Assembly: GCA_028622995.1 (NCBI GenBank) | Contig: JAJQJQ010000023.1 | Coordinates: forward strand, 3,286,001-3,350,000 | DNA from: Panagrolaimus kolymaensis | Taxonomy: Eukaryota; Nematoda; Chromadorea; Rhabditida; Panagrolaimidae | Direction of reading: 5' to 3' | DNA length: 64,000 bases | Shown here: positions 1 through 12,480 of the stretch, piece after piece | Layout of the letters: each line of letters starts with the position of its first letter | Position numbering within the stretch: position 1 is the first letter of the stretch | Made by a program: the position numbers and the translations under genes | The notes under the pieces: model-generated | What the model was told of the DNA's origin: nothing | Database searches by the model: none | What the model saw: the letters and a program-made list of their open reading frames with translations, nothing else

Positions 1-1299
1 TGAAAATATCATGCTTGGACAAGGCAATTTTGCTAAAGTCGTCAAAGGAATATACCTAAAGAAGAAGAAGGAAAGGATTCCAGTTGCAATCAAGGTTAGT
101 TTTTTGTTGATATTTTTTAACATCCATAAAACGTAATTTTTTAGATACTCCTCGAACCTGAAAAAGAAGTTCTTAGTGAATGTGATCGTGATGAAGGAAG
201 AGAAGCATTGATGAAAGAAGTGAAAGTTATGCAACGTTATTCTCATCGAAATGTGATCAAGTTTTATGGTGTCGTGTGTGATAGACCTCCTGTATCGCTC
301 ATAATGGAATTATGTCCTGGTGGGGCTTTGGATAGCCATCTTCAAAAATATGGTGATAAAATTTCAAATGGTGAAAGAGGAGTATACATGCTTGAAGCTG
401 CTCGTGGTCTACGGTATTTACATTATCATCAATGCATCCATCGAGTGAGTTTTTTTTCTTAATTTTATCAAAATATCTAAAATCCTTTTTTTAGGATTTG
501 GCTGCTCGCAACTGCCTAATATCTGAAGAAGGCGTAACAAAAATAGCTGATTTTGGATTATCAAAGATCTTGGACAAAACTGATATCGGAAAGGATGAAG
601 ATGCATTCAAGAAAAGTGTTCCTCTAAGGTATGTTTGACTTTTTTGAAATGGTTAACTTACTCTTATTTTTTTCAGATGGATGGCTCCTGAAACAATCGC
701 TCGTGAGCCAAGGTTCTCTTGCAAATCTGATGTCTGGTCGTATGGTGTACTCGTATATGAAATCTTCAACAATGGGATCAAACCATGGGCAGACAATGAA
801 AACAACAAAGACATCAGCCGAAACATACGCCATGGAAATATGCCAACTCCACCAGAAAGAACTCCTCCATCCATCGCGGAACTCATGCGAAGCTGTTGGT
901 ATGTTTATTATTCTTTTGTTTTATCTTTTTAACGTCAATATTTTTAGGGAACTTGAAATCGATCAACGACCTCAATTCGATGGTATCGTCAAGAAGATTA
1001 TTGTGATTCAAGAAGAAGACCCAGCATTGAACATACCAAAGCCAGCTGAATTCACCGTCAATCTAATTCCTAGAGTGAAGCGACATCAGAAAACAGAATC
1101 AACAGAAGAAGTGCTCGCTACGAAGTCGCTGAAAATTTTGAATTCCAACCGTGAATCACCACCTCAAAGCAAAGGAACATCTGAAGAATCAAAATCAAAA
1201 GGATCATCTGAAGAACATGCAACTGCTGCTGCTCAAAAACGAACAACCACTACCAAGAATTTTCCAAGAAAGAAGAATGCGACAATGACACATGAATGA
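1..1299 (+). CDS. Fer-like non-receptor tyrosine kinase, 3' part
   Basis: The 5' end lies outside the window. Exons 2-94, 145-444, 495-628, 677-898 and 948-1299 join in frame to give about 366 C-terminal residues, almost the whole kinase domain. Visible motifs are the P-loop LGQGNFAKV, VAIK, the catalytic loop HRDLAARN, DFG, and WMAPE followed by SDVWSYGVLVYE. HRDLAARN plus the tyrosine-kinase WMAPE segment marks a cytoplasmic tyrosine kinase. By family knowledge the layout resembles the expanded nematode Fer/Fps group, whose SH2 domain would lie upstream. The third P-loop glycine is replaced by alanine (GxGxFA). The tail after the domain is about 90 residues, rich in Ser, Lys, Glu and Thr, and looks disordered. 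It phosphorylates tyrosines on unknown substrates. I am sure of tyrosine kinase, less sure of the Fer subgroup, because no SH2 domain is in view. Confidence 0.9.
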
Positions 1300-1823
1300 C
1301 TTTGGTTGAAAAAAATTATTATGGTTCATCTTTACTTGACTTTTTATTTGTAAATTTTTAATATAACTTTTGGTTTTAAATAAATTTTGGAAATACATTT
1401 TTGTTTGATTTCTCGTTTTATTATTTAGTTTTCGGTTTTATAAATGAAAAGTCTCATATAATAAGCCAGCCTCCTTCTTTGGTTCTAAAAGCATGATTTG
1501 AATTTTTAAAAACAGGTTGACTAATACATATTCTGCAAAAATGATACACATACAGAAATAGCATCGATTTATAAAATTTTGAATAAGTGTAACACCATCC
1601 ATTCATAGAACGATTGTTATTAATCACTAAAGTACACTTTAAGAAACATTATTCATACATGCATGAGTCTGCACATTTATGTTTTTATTAACCAAACTTT
1701 ATTTATTGCTTTATTATTATTAAATTATTAAAATCATTTTAAAATAAAAAGTATCTATCAAAACCCGTAATAATAATTATTTAAACCCTAAACTAATGAA
1801 ATAAATGCATCCAAAAACCAATA
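1300..1823. other. Convergent 3' spacer, no gene
   Basis: This AT-rich spacer lies between the 3' ends of the tyrosine kinase and the MOLO-1-like gene. Several AATAAA-like strings occur after the kinase stop (for example near 1380) and could serve as polyadenylation signals. No coding exon is supported. Confidence 0.5.
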
Positions 1824-3425
1824 TTAAATTTTAGAGCCAGAAGTTATGTTTTTTGATTTTCTATCACCGCTAAATTGTCGAAACATCATTGTACTTTTAA
1901 CTCTTTGTGTATGGGGAGTTGCTCCAGGAATGGTGCTATAATTTCCACCATTGGATGCGGAAGAACGCCATTTTTCATTATTATATCGTGACATATTGAT
2001 TGATTGCTTTTTTAACATCTGTAAACAGGAAGGATTCTTAGAAAAACAACAAAAGGAAGTAAACAATATTTATTTTTGGCTTAACTTTTGACACAATTTT
2101 TCCTTCGGGAATTTGGTTTAAATTTTGCAGGAAAAACTTTTAAATGAAAAATGGACTGACGAGAATCATGCGTTTTTGTTTTTGGAAGCGACTGGTTTTT
2201 GGAGAAGCGAAAGAAAGAAGCTTATGAATTTAGTATAGTTTAAAAAATAATTTATAAAAAACTTGAATTTTTTTTCTTCATATTTTTTTTATATCTTTCA
2301 AAGTCTATAAAGCATCAAAAGTTCATCATAAATTATGGAAATTTGGATGATTTCATTTGCATAATTTTCCAAACATATGAGAAAAAATTCTAACCTGCTT
2401 TTGAACTGCCAGCCTTTCAGTAACAAAATTGGCTACATAAACGCCGATAAGAACAAGAATGAGAAGACCGGAACCCAAAGCATAAGCCCATATTGGAATT
2501 TTACCAAGTTTTCCCCAACTTTCAAAGTAATTCATAAATGAATTTGAATTTTCAATTTTATGTCGAATTGGCCGCTCACGTGGGTGGTGATGAGAATTAA
2601 CATGGCGGAGAGTTTCAACAAACAACGTCTTAATCACATCGAATGGTGACGATTCCCTAGAGAAGCTTTGAACAAATGGTTGCATTGCAAATTCAGAAAA
2701 TTTATTTCTGAAAGAAAAATTTATTTGGGGTTCAAAAAGGACATTAGTTTATTTTCGAGCTACTTATCAAACGAAAAACAACTACAACCTTAAAACTTAC
2801 TGAAAAAGTCTAACAATGAAAGGTTTTCTTATATGTTCAGGATACCAACTTTGAATATAAACAATTGTAATATCAGCATGACATTGACCCGACCATCGTC
2901 GAGCTATTTCTCTCGCATACGCAACCGCAGCTGAAGCAAATGTGTATGTTTTGCTTGATGGAAGCCCCAAACCCGTTGCAAATGGAGAAGCCGAAACACA
3001 AGAATCAATGCTAAAAATGTTTTGTTTTTTTCAATATAAAAACCCTTTAATCCCATTTGCTTCCTTTCATCATTCACTCACCTAGCAACACTTCCGTATG
3101 GAATAAGCAGGAGAGAAACTTTTATCGATGAATCGTAAAAGCATGAATCTGTATTACAAAAACAAGTAGAAATATTTGAAATTTTCGAAAGGGAATTATC
3201 CAAAATTTCGGCTTCTGTTCGTGATAATAAACCTGATGGATCACAAAGCCATGGAACTTCATGATAATCGAATTGACAGAGAGGTGAAAAATATGGTGAA
3301 GTTGGAAGTGGAAATTGGCATGGGTCTGTTAAATGATTCACCGCCGATATTGCCACTTTTGCAAATGAAATCCATGGAAAAGTGGCAAGAAGAAGAAATA
3401 AAAGTGAAAGAAAAGTTTTTTTCAT
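1824..3425 (-). CDS. MOLO-1-like TPM-domain membrane protein
   Basis: Four exons read on the minus strand, 3425-3082, 3010-2801, 2707-2395 and 2018-1824, join in frame to 353 residues. An N-terminal signal peptide (MKKTFLSLLFLLLATFPWIS) is followed by a TPM-type domain with WLCDPSGLLS, then a segment ending YAREIARRWSGQC and DITIVYIQSWYPE. One transmembrane helix lies near IPIWAYALGSGLLILVLIGV, followed by a basic, Ser-rich cytoplasmic tail. This order (signal, TPM domain, one helix, short tail) is that of nematode MOLO-1, known in C. elegans as an auxiliary subunit that raises gating of levamisole-sensitive acetylcholine receptors. C. elegans has several paralogues, so I assign the family and not the exact orthologue. 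Cysteines in the extracellular part probably form disulfides. Confidence 0.85.
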
Positions 3426-6011
3426 TTTCTAAAAAAAAGGAAATGACAAAAATTGTCTATTAAAAAAGAAGCGGAAAATGTTATGTTCTCGTATGCTTAA
3501 AATAAGAGGTTCTTAGCAACAAAAGATTAAATGAAAAAAGTGATGCTACTAAAAAATGGGAGATAAACAACCCAAAAATATGGAATAAAAAATAAAGGAT
3601 TAAAAGAAAAAATATTTTAAAATGGGATGTTTTTAGTTCCAATTGTTTTGAAGACCTTCATTTCTAAAAAAATATTCGATCAAACATTTTATGGCTCCTT
3701 TTAAGATTTCACAGATTACATACACATACATATATGGCACCAGCAGCTATTATAAATAAAAATGAGCTAAGAAGTTTTTTTAGTTCCTTTTCTTTTTTAT
3801 AAAAAGTTTCATAAAGAAAAATTGAGAAGGTTGTTTGTAACAATTGTAAAAAAAAACTTCCGGGAATTCATAAAACTTTAAATTACTTTAAAAAATTTGT
3901 AAAAATATAAAAAGAAGATAAATAAATTTTCTTTAATATGAAATCACGCAACAAAACAAAACAAAAAAAATAAAGTCTAAAAGTCATTCAAAAAGTTTCT
4001 AAGTTTCTTTCCTGTTGCTCCTCGAAAAGTTGATTATAATCAAAAGCATGCGTTTGCTTTTTTTATTTGATCAAATTTATGAGGTTTAAATTTTTTGCTG
4101 CTTTTTTTATTTTTTAACTTTTAGAATGTTAAAGCTTTCGAAAAAGAGGAAGAAGAAGGCAAAAGTCCCAAGAGAACATGAAAATGAAACACAAATTTTT
4201 AACTTTTTGGAAGAATAAAAATGCAGACGACCGACTTTGGGCAAGGGCAGCACTGACGAATATCAATGAAACTGCAAAAAATAGCAAGAACCGTTGAACA
4301 AAAATGGAACAACGGCCCATCCCTAAATTTTGCTGTAAAGAGAGGAAGTCTAATATTCAACTTCACAAAAAATGGATGAGGTTTAAAATTTTATTTGCAA
4401 AAAATACTCAGATATTTTTTTAAGCTTTTCATAAACGAGAAAAGGCAAAAGATTTTAGTGAAACAGAGTTTTAAGACTACCAGGAAGTTTTAAATCTTTT
4501 GATACATACATACACATACATTTTTTTTAAAAAAGCAGACGATGTTGAAAAAAAGAAGACTGAGAATTTGCATGACAACAGAAACAAAAAAATTTTTAAG
4601 CCTAGTTCGCTTTTTTGCTTCTCTTTTTTTGGGTGACGTTTGTTTCTTTTTTCTGCAGGGTCATTAGAGTTTACTTCATGAGGACTTTATATTTGATGGA
4701 ATTTAAGAACAGCCATTAATAAATACCACACAAAGTTAACCCAAAAAAGGAAGCATTTATGAAATTTTAGAAAAAAAAGGAAAAACATCAAAGTATGATT
4801 GACATCAATTTTTTTTTTTTGAAAGAAAATGATAAACAATAATAAATAATTTGTACTTCTGAAAAGTTTGCAGCCGCAGCAAAAACTTTTTTTTCGCATT
4901 CTAAAGTAACCAAAAGCAAAGTTTTTTTTAATTAAAATTTTATGGGTTTTTAAAATAGGAGGCGAAACAGGAAATAACAAGGTTAACATGTATTTTTTGT
5001 ATGTGTCAAAAATTCAATAAAAACTCAAGCTTTTTCGTGGGAAATAGGTTATGGTTCGTTAATAACCACTTCTTCGGCATAACTATAAAAAATATGAGTA
5101 CCGAAAATAGAAATTTGCGAAGGAAAAGTTTCTAGCGTTTTCTTTTGAATTAAAATAAGAAAGAACACAAAAATTCTAAAAATTTAATAAATTAATCGTA
5201 AAAAATCGGTGTAAGCTTTTTCTTCACAACTCAATTATAATCAAGTTTTTCGACGATAAAAAGCACACGAAAACTTACTTACCTCTTTAACCTTTATATT
5301 TATTTTATAACTCATTAAAGGCAAACTAAATGGGTAAAAAGACAATAAAAATTGAGTGTCAAATAAAGTTCAAATATTGATCCTCGGAAAACTTCACAAA
5401 AAATGACATTCAAAGTGGAAAATAAAAACTTGAGCTTGCTTCTCTAATGATGAAGAAAACAAGTCATATAAAAAATTGCAATAAAAATTATGATGTTTTA
5501 TAACAATTTTCAAAAAATTAATGTGTAAAAGGATTTTTTCAACACTGAAAAGAATATTTTCCTAAACACGTTTACACATGACTTTGAGGCAGTCATTTCC
5601 GACAGGTGTGCGTTTTGAAGGTACAAAAACTTTGATGTTTTACAAGCTAATAAATATTTTTTATTAAATAAAAAAATGTTTTTGAAATTAAAAATATTTT
5701 TTGAGTAGTAAATTAAATTATTTCTCCAAATCAGTAAAAAGTGTCCATTTGTAACGGTTGACTAATATAGGTTTCTATGAATTTTAGGGATACTGTAAGT
5801 TTTTTTTGTTATGAAATACGATTCTTTGGTCGTTGCATTTATGTAAAATACAATATGTATATTTATTGTATGCTTAATTTTCTCCATTGTTTTAAAATAC
5901 ATTTCTTTATTTTCAAAAATCATGAGTTTTCGGCTTTGAAAAATTAGAAAAATAAAATCTCCAAACTTGAAATTGATTATTATTATTATTATTAATAAAA
6001 CAATTTAAGCG
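3426..6011. other. AT-rich intergenic region
   Basis: About 2.6 kb between the start of the MOLO-1-like gene and the start of the riboflavin transporter, so it probably holds both promoters. I see A/T homopolymer runs and short CATACA-type microsatellites (near 3718-3735 and 4501-4520), but no exon with coding-like composition and no RNA gene. Confidence 0.5.
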
Positions 6012-7653
6012 ATGGTAAACTTTATTATTTATAACCTTGTTGTTATATTTGGTTCAAGTTCATGGTTATCAACAAATTCAGTTTGGATGGAATTATCCCT
6101 TATTGTTGAAGAATTACCCGAAGGATGGAATCTTCCATCATATTTGAGCGCTATCATTCAAGTTTGTTTTTTTTGTATCTTTTTTTTAGTTTATTTTTTT
6201 ATTGAATTTCAGATAGCATGTATTGGACCTTTATTGTATTCAATAATACATAAATGTACAAACTTTAATTTTCCGACAGCTCCAGTAATTCAAGGATTAT
6301 TAATTTTATGTACAATCTGCACCATCGCTCTTGCATTTTTATGGAATAAAACGGCAATAATATTTGGAAATGAACGATCAATAAGTTTAATAATTATTAT
6401 GTTTTTTATGGCATTAGTTAATTCAACATCGGATGTTTTATTTATGCCTTATATGTCCACATTTCAACCAACATATTTAACAGCATATTTTGTTGGAATG
6501 GGTTTAAGTGCTTTGATTCCTAGCATAGTTTCATTAATTCAAGGTATTGTATTTTACTTTTTTCGACATCCCTCAACATTCTTGGTGATGCAAATCATTT
6601 GATTTTTAAGGAACTGGAAATTACGAGTGTGTTTATAATGCAACATCAAATAGCACCGAGCCTAATTATTTCACATCAAGATTTGGAGTACGTGATTATA
6701 ATTTGATTATGTTTACATGGATGTTAATAACCGCATTCTCATTTGCATTTCTCCATTGGGGGCGACATTCAATTAAATCTGAAAAATTTAAATCATATTT
6801 AGTTGAAACTGATATCAAATTTAAAGCCGAAGAAATTTCACCATCAAATAGCCAAAATTTAGATGAAATTCAAAATACCAATAATTCTGGTTTTATTCGA
6901 TATTGCATTTTCCTTGGATGTTTATCAATCATTTGTGCACAAATGAATGGAATTGTACCAAATATTCAAAGTTATTCAGCATTATCATATAATCAGGCAA
7001 GCCTTTTATGCTACTTTCTTCCAATCCAAAAAGCGATAACCTTGCCTCGAAAATAGAAAATATCTTTAAAATATAATTTACCATAACAACAATTTTTCTT
7101 GGATAAATAAAGTATACAACTTTGCATAGGGTTTTTAATTTTGCCATCATATTGGATGATTAGTCGCACCCAAGTTTAACTTTGTTTTTAGTTAACCTAT
7201 CATCTTGCTTTATCGTTTGGTGATGCCGCTCAAGCTTTTGCATGTTTTATTCCTATTTGGATACAACCACGAAAAACTTCAACTTTAATAACTTTAACAA
7301 TAATTGCTACAGGATTTTGTGCTTATATAGTTTTACTCGCTGCCCAAAGCCCTAATCCACTTTTGCTTAATTCATTTTGGGGCAAATTTTTTTCTGTTTT
7401 TGCTTCCACTATGGTTGCTGCCCTTCATGCTTATCTTCGAACTGTTTTTACTTGCGTTCTTCGACAAGATAATCCAAATAGTGAATCAAGATTATTTTGG
7501 TGTGGAGCTTTTATGCAGGTTTGTCTTAGAGTTAATTGAAGTCAAAATTGGTGCTATAAATTTCTTTAGATTGGTTCATTCATTGGAACTTTCATAATGT
7601 TTCCACTTGTAAATATTTTTAATTTATTCGAATCGGCTCCACCATGTCGTTAA
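6012..7653 (+). CDS. Riboflavin transporter, SLC52/RFT family
   Basis: Exons 6012-6161, 6213-6543, 6611-6996, 7192-7518 and 7570-7653 join in frame to 425 residues, the usual length of SLC52 carriers. The N-terminus carries the family signature (NSVWMELSLIVEELPEGW, then LPSYLSAIIQ and IGPLLYS), and later SYSALSYN followed by LTYHLALS. The protein is highly hydrophobic, about 11 membrane helices, with a polar loop around the helix 6-7 junction. It should import riboflavin across the plasma membrane. The third intron (6997-7191) begins with GC instead of GT: the exon ends ...AATCAG and the intron starts GCAAGC. The join is needed to keep the conserved SYS...YHL segment together. C. elegans homologues are rft-1 and rft-2; I cannot say which this matches. 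Confidence 0.93.
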
Positions 7654-7798
7654 TTATGTAAAAATGTCAATTTTTTAAATATTTTTTTGGCTTTTTGTAA
7701 TTATTACTTTTTATAAAAACTTTATTTATGTTTACAAACGTATTTACAAAATAACTACTAAGAGATATTTGTTTAAATAAATTAATCGTTTCAAAAAG

Positions 7799-9264
7799 TT
7801 ACATTAAACTCGATGATGGTTGTGGAGAGTATTGCCGTTCAGCCCAATTACAACATAAAACGGCTAAGAATCTACTTCGAAGGGATTTTGAAACGATGAT
7901 TAGAAGCAATGGATTAATACCACTAAATAAATCGCTCGATGCCATCCAAATGCTTCGATGTGAATGCTGTTGTCTAAAAATAAATAAATTGGTCAAAGAA
8001 TCTTGGGAAAGAAGGATTATTACTTTGCTGAATCATCAACAGACATATTGCATACGCCTACGGTATAAATAAACATGAAAAAGAATATTATGAAACCGCA
8101 AACAGCCAATTTGAGTTCACGTTTTTCCCAAAGAATAACAACTTGGGTGCTTTTTGTTTGAGCTCTAATCGATACTTTTTTGGCTGGAATTTGGAAGATA
8201 TGCACTTCACTAGTCTCAAAATTAAGAACTTACCTAAACTTCGAATGGATACAGCATGAACATGGGATGGTTTAAAATCATATGAACCTTTGCTAGATTT
8301 TGAAACAGCTCCACTGCTTTTTCTTCGCCCATTCGAAGCTGCGGTCAAAACCGTGGCTGAACTTGATCGACGTTTCGTAAGTAAACTAGCACGACGTTTT
8401 GCAGACATAATATGTCGTTGAACACTTGTATAAAATATTGAAACATATGAAAGGAAACAAATTAAACTCGCAATGCTGAGAGTAATAGCAGCCGAATATT
8501 TAAATGTTAAAAGTAAATCTTGATTATCCCATACAATAGTGGCAGAACGGCTTCGATTATCAACAATCTTATAACGTTCAACAGATTGTAAAATAATTTT
8601 GGGTGAAACATAAATGGGTCCAGAAAGGCAAATAATTATGGTAATTACTCGAATTACTGAACCTCTCCAACGCTGAAAATTAAAAAAGTTTGTAAATCCC
8701 TTGTATAATTTAGAGAGTTTCGAATAGAAATATTCAAAAGTATTTTTATTTTAAAAAAATTTACTCTTTTATGTTCATGTGGAAATACGATGGCTGATAA
8801 ACGATTTAATGCAATAAAAAGCACGGTTAAATGTTGATTCACTGCTAAGGCCCACATCTAAAAGTATCTCTTTTTTACAAATGTAATTTGTAAATTCTTA
8901 ACTTACAGCGCAACTGGCATAATGAACAATCCAAGTTGGCAATTGAAGATATATTTCATCGGTAAACCAACCATAACTTGGAAATCTAAGAAAAATATAA
9001 ACATGCGCCATCTAAAATAAAATTACTTTCTTCAAATTTACTTAAGAAAAAGAGGAAACATGCCTGTAAAACATCAAAAACTCCAAGAATAAATGTAAGG
9101 GTAAAAAATCCTGATCGTAAAGGTGCAGTACTTCGATATGCAAGAAGTGAAATTAAGAATATAACATACATTACAAAAAGAAATGAAGAAATTGTTAAAA
9201 AGCATACATCAATCGGTGAAGGCATGATTTCTTTAAATATTATTTTATCTAAAATAATATACAT
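7799..9264 (-). CDS. Serpentine (7TM) chemoreceptor, SRG/SRV-like
   Basis: Minus-strand exons 9264-9064, 9011-8907, 8857-8765, 8672-8234, 8183-8024 and 7973-7799 give about 390 residues. An in-frame second ATG at 9225 (MPSPIDV) may be the true start. Seven hydrophobic helices are visible. After helix 3 comes LNRLSAIVFPHEHKRW, the NR-P box typical of the nematode SRG superfamily. A large basic, Ser-rich loop between helices 5 and 6 (KRRASLLTKRRSSS onward) is longer than usual and has many possible phosphorylation sites. The first intron is uncertain: only a GC donor (CAG|GCATGT, 9063-9062) or one of two weaker GT donors slightly upstream keeps the frame. A chemosensory or neuropeptide-type role is inferred from the family only. 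Confidence 0.8.
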
Positions 9265-11715
9265 ATAACTTTTATTAAATTTTTAAAGAGTTTATATAGA
9301 AATGTCACGCAGACATTGAAGCCCGCTTTAAGGTTTCGCGTTTGATACAGATTAAAAATAAATTTTAATTTTAAAAGAACTTTAATATTATTACTTTTTT
9401 TTAAAAATTTTCTTTAAATATAAAAACAAAGATTCAAAAAACGAACAAAAAATTGCAATTTAGTTGGAATTAATAATATAAAGCGAGGGATGAAGAAGCA
9501 ATGTGTGAGAAGAGGGGGATTAATTAAACATTTGGAACGAAGCTTCTTTGAAGGATGGAAGGAGAAAGAAAACTAAGTCCCAACATAGAAGCAATGAGCA
9601 GTTTTATTTTGCAAACAAAATTAAAAATGAAAATGCATATTAATTTTTGAGAAAGAGACAATCGAAGCTTTTATAAAAAAAAACTTCCGCTTGAGTTAAA
9701 GTTTAAAAATGAGCAAAGATAATAATGAACAGGGAGAAGAAGGTCATACGAGACTTTTAAAAATTAAAAAAGTTTTTACATTTAAGTTAACTGTGTCGTT
9801 AGATTATGAGGAACTTTTTATTCAGCTGACTATACGAAGACCATTTAAAAAAACCATAGAATGGAATTTCTCTAAACTTTTGCCTTTTCGACGCTTTAAT
9901 ATTAACATGCCCACATTGCGAAGCCCTTCAAACTTTACACCTACATTTTTGAGATAAACAAATTCATAAAAAATTCATTAACTACATACTCAAAGGTTTC
10001 CGTAAAAATGAGGTGTTAGAATGAATTAACTGATACACAAACGAAGAAGAAAAAAAAGAATATCTAAGGCTTCGAAATGAAAGCTACAAAAATCTTTAAA
10101 AATCAAAAACGTGATTAATTTTGATAGGCTTCAAAGTCAAATGTAACAAGGATCACGGAGCTTAACCATTGATAAAATGCGGGGTAACCACCTCCACTTA
10201 GAAGAAATAGGCTTGGTAAAAAAAAGAATGTCTTTGACGCTTAATTGACTGCAATTAATTAAATTCAAGATGCTAAAAATGCTGCAAAAAACAAAGCGTG
10301 ATTAGAGGATATTTCATATTCTGAAACAACCCAAAAACGTGGTTTTAAGAGCGAGAAGTTCCAGCTATATGTAGTTAAAAACAAGGGATGTGTGATAACA
10401 TAATTAAACTATATGGGACGGCTTTAAAGCAGATGGATAGCCAACTAAAAAGCTTTTAAACTTTTTTTTCATTAAAAAATGTATGCATGTATGAGAATGG
10501 AAAAACTCACAAAAAACAAAAAGGTTTTTTATCAGAGGTGACAACTTTCAGTTAAGAAAAAACACAATGAAAAATTTATTTAAGCCTCATCATTGTCGTT
10601 CATAGCTTTGATTAAAATGCAAATATTTATTCGTAAACATCTTCTTTTTTGATTAAAAAAATAAGTTTTGCTTTATTCAACAAACAAGAGCTTCTTTAAT
10701 CTCAAAACTCAAAAACCAAATGTTTTTTCTATTTCTCGAGTCCTTTTTGATTGCAAACTATAGTCCAAATATTTTTATACTAAACTTTTACTTGTTTTTT
10801 TTTTATTTTGAGAAAAAAGTCAGAAGTCAAATGCTATAGTTTAAGGCCAAAAATAGTCAACAACAAAAAAAGCGAAAACATACAAATGTCAAAAGTTGTA
10901 GTTATTCATTAAATTTCAAGATTTTTTCTGCATGATTAAAATACAGTAAGACAGATAATGAAGATGAGAAAGATTTTGATTCATTACAAAATTAATATTC
11001 AGGCAATAACAAATTATGTTATTGTCGAAATATGGAAGTGCCCGGTATGTTTTTGGCAACAAAAAAAATTGCGTCATAATAAAGGCTCCAAAAAAATAAA
11101 TAAAAAATAATAACGAAATTTTTTTGTCGCAATAAAAGATGGCAACATAACAAAAATCTCAGTTGCAAAAGTTTCTGACACCAAAAAACAAATTGTTGTT
11201 TAAAAAAGTTGTTTTTTCTCTGCAAAAAAATAGTTCCCATCGGTTTCCGGGTGACTTAAGCGTTTTTTTCCCTGTTAAGTGGACAAGTGACCATCGCTGT
11301 CGCTGCATACATAATATAGAACATTAGAATTCAAGTGAGGGAAGAAGCGAAAAGATAGCTATTTTTGGAATGGGAGTAATCGGTTTAAAGTTTATTTCAG
11401 CTTTTTTACTAGAATTTTACCATAAAAAGGAAAAAGATGTAATTTGAGAAAATAAAAACAAAGTTGAAACAAAATTTCAGGATTCAAGAATGGCAGAATT
11501 TCGAGATAATTCTATCAATGAAAACAAACTAAATAAAAACAATTGAAACTAGATAAGGTTTAAAATATCACGCAACAACGTGGTTTTTCCTCCTTCTTTT
11601 TTTCTTTAAAATTTTGTAAGGTTTGAAATTAAATCCCTAAAGGAAATTTATTTAAGAAAAATATATGTGAAAGTCAAGAATTCTAAGTCCTTATGGCAGC
11701 CACGTTGTGTGCCAC

Positions 11716-11918
11716 GTTTAAAGGGACATAGCTATTTCATGCCTTTTTTGAAATTTCGATAGTGGGGACTGAAAGTTACACTTGGTAAGGCGCGTGTTTG
11801 AATTACCGTGTAAGACAGAAAGTGCACGGTAATTCAAACACGCGCCGCCCCAACTGTTCCTATCAGCCCCAGTATCGAAATTTTTGAAAAGGCATGAAAT
11901 AGCTATGTCCCTTTAAAC
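11716..11918. repeat. 203-bp foldback (MITE-like) inverted repeat
   Basis: The outer arms, 11716-11747 and 11887-11918, are perfect 32-bp inverted repeats starting GTTTAAAGGGACATAG. A second paired block lies at 11751-11761 and 11873-11883. The inner arms, 11789-11810 and 11825-11846, are a perfect 22-bp pair around a 14-base loop. Between the blocks the two sides have diverged. It has no coding capacity. The termini contain TTAA on both sides, so the target duplication is ambiguous. The shape fits a non-autonomous foldback/MITE element, or a transcribed long hairpin. Confidence 0.8.
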
Positions 11919-12447
11919 CCCATTTCTTCAAAATTACTCATTTAACTATTTCTTTCTTTTTTACGTGTTTGTTTGTTTTGGACTTCAAAATATATAGCTC
12001 CCCCCTTATTTAATGAGGAGTTTAGAAAATGTCATCACAAACACACATTTAGAGATTCAAAACAATGTGTGCTTATAGCCGTTTTATTTTCACATGGGAA
12101 ATGGAATGGCGTGGCACGCTTGTCAAATGCGACTTTTTTTTAATCAAGAGGACATTTTTCGATCAAATAAAAAAGGAATCTGGTGAACATGTAAATAGTG
12201 AGTTTCAAAAGATTTGTAACACGAGAAACAAAATTAAAAGAAGATAGAGCTCCTGTCTTAAACCAAGGATCAGTTGAATCAGCTTCAAAGTGAAAATATA
12301 TAAAAATGTGTATAAACTAGATTTCAAAAAAGTGAAAATAAAAAGATAACTTGTCGTCGTCCAGAATAAAATTCCTTTCACCTTTGATTGCTGTCATAGT
12401 CGGCGATCATCAATCCTTCAAGTGGCCACAAAATGAAATAAAAAAAG

Positions 12448-12480
12448 TTAAAATAACAAAAAAGTTTTTTGTTATTTTAA
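12448..12480. repeat. Perfect 16-bp inverted repeat with 1-base spacer
   Basis: The arms 12448-12463 and 12465-12480 are exact reverse complements (TTAAAATAACAAAAAA) around a single G. In such AT-rich sequence this could arise by chance expansion, or mark a cruciform or a mobile-element remnant. Confidence 0.7.

Noticed and set aside
4687..4989. 100-codon minus-strand Phe/Leu-rich frame
   Set aside because: Low-complexity translation of A-rich sequence; no conserved motif and no splice structure.
9709..9957. 82-codon plus-strand frame starting MSKDNNEQGEEGH
   Set aside because: Its composition is less repetitive than other frames here, but there is no recognisable domain, no splice partner and no neighbour context; length is within chance for this region.
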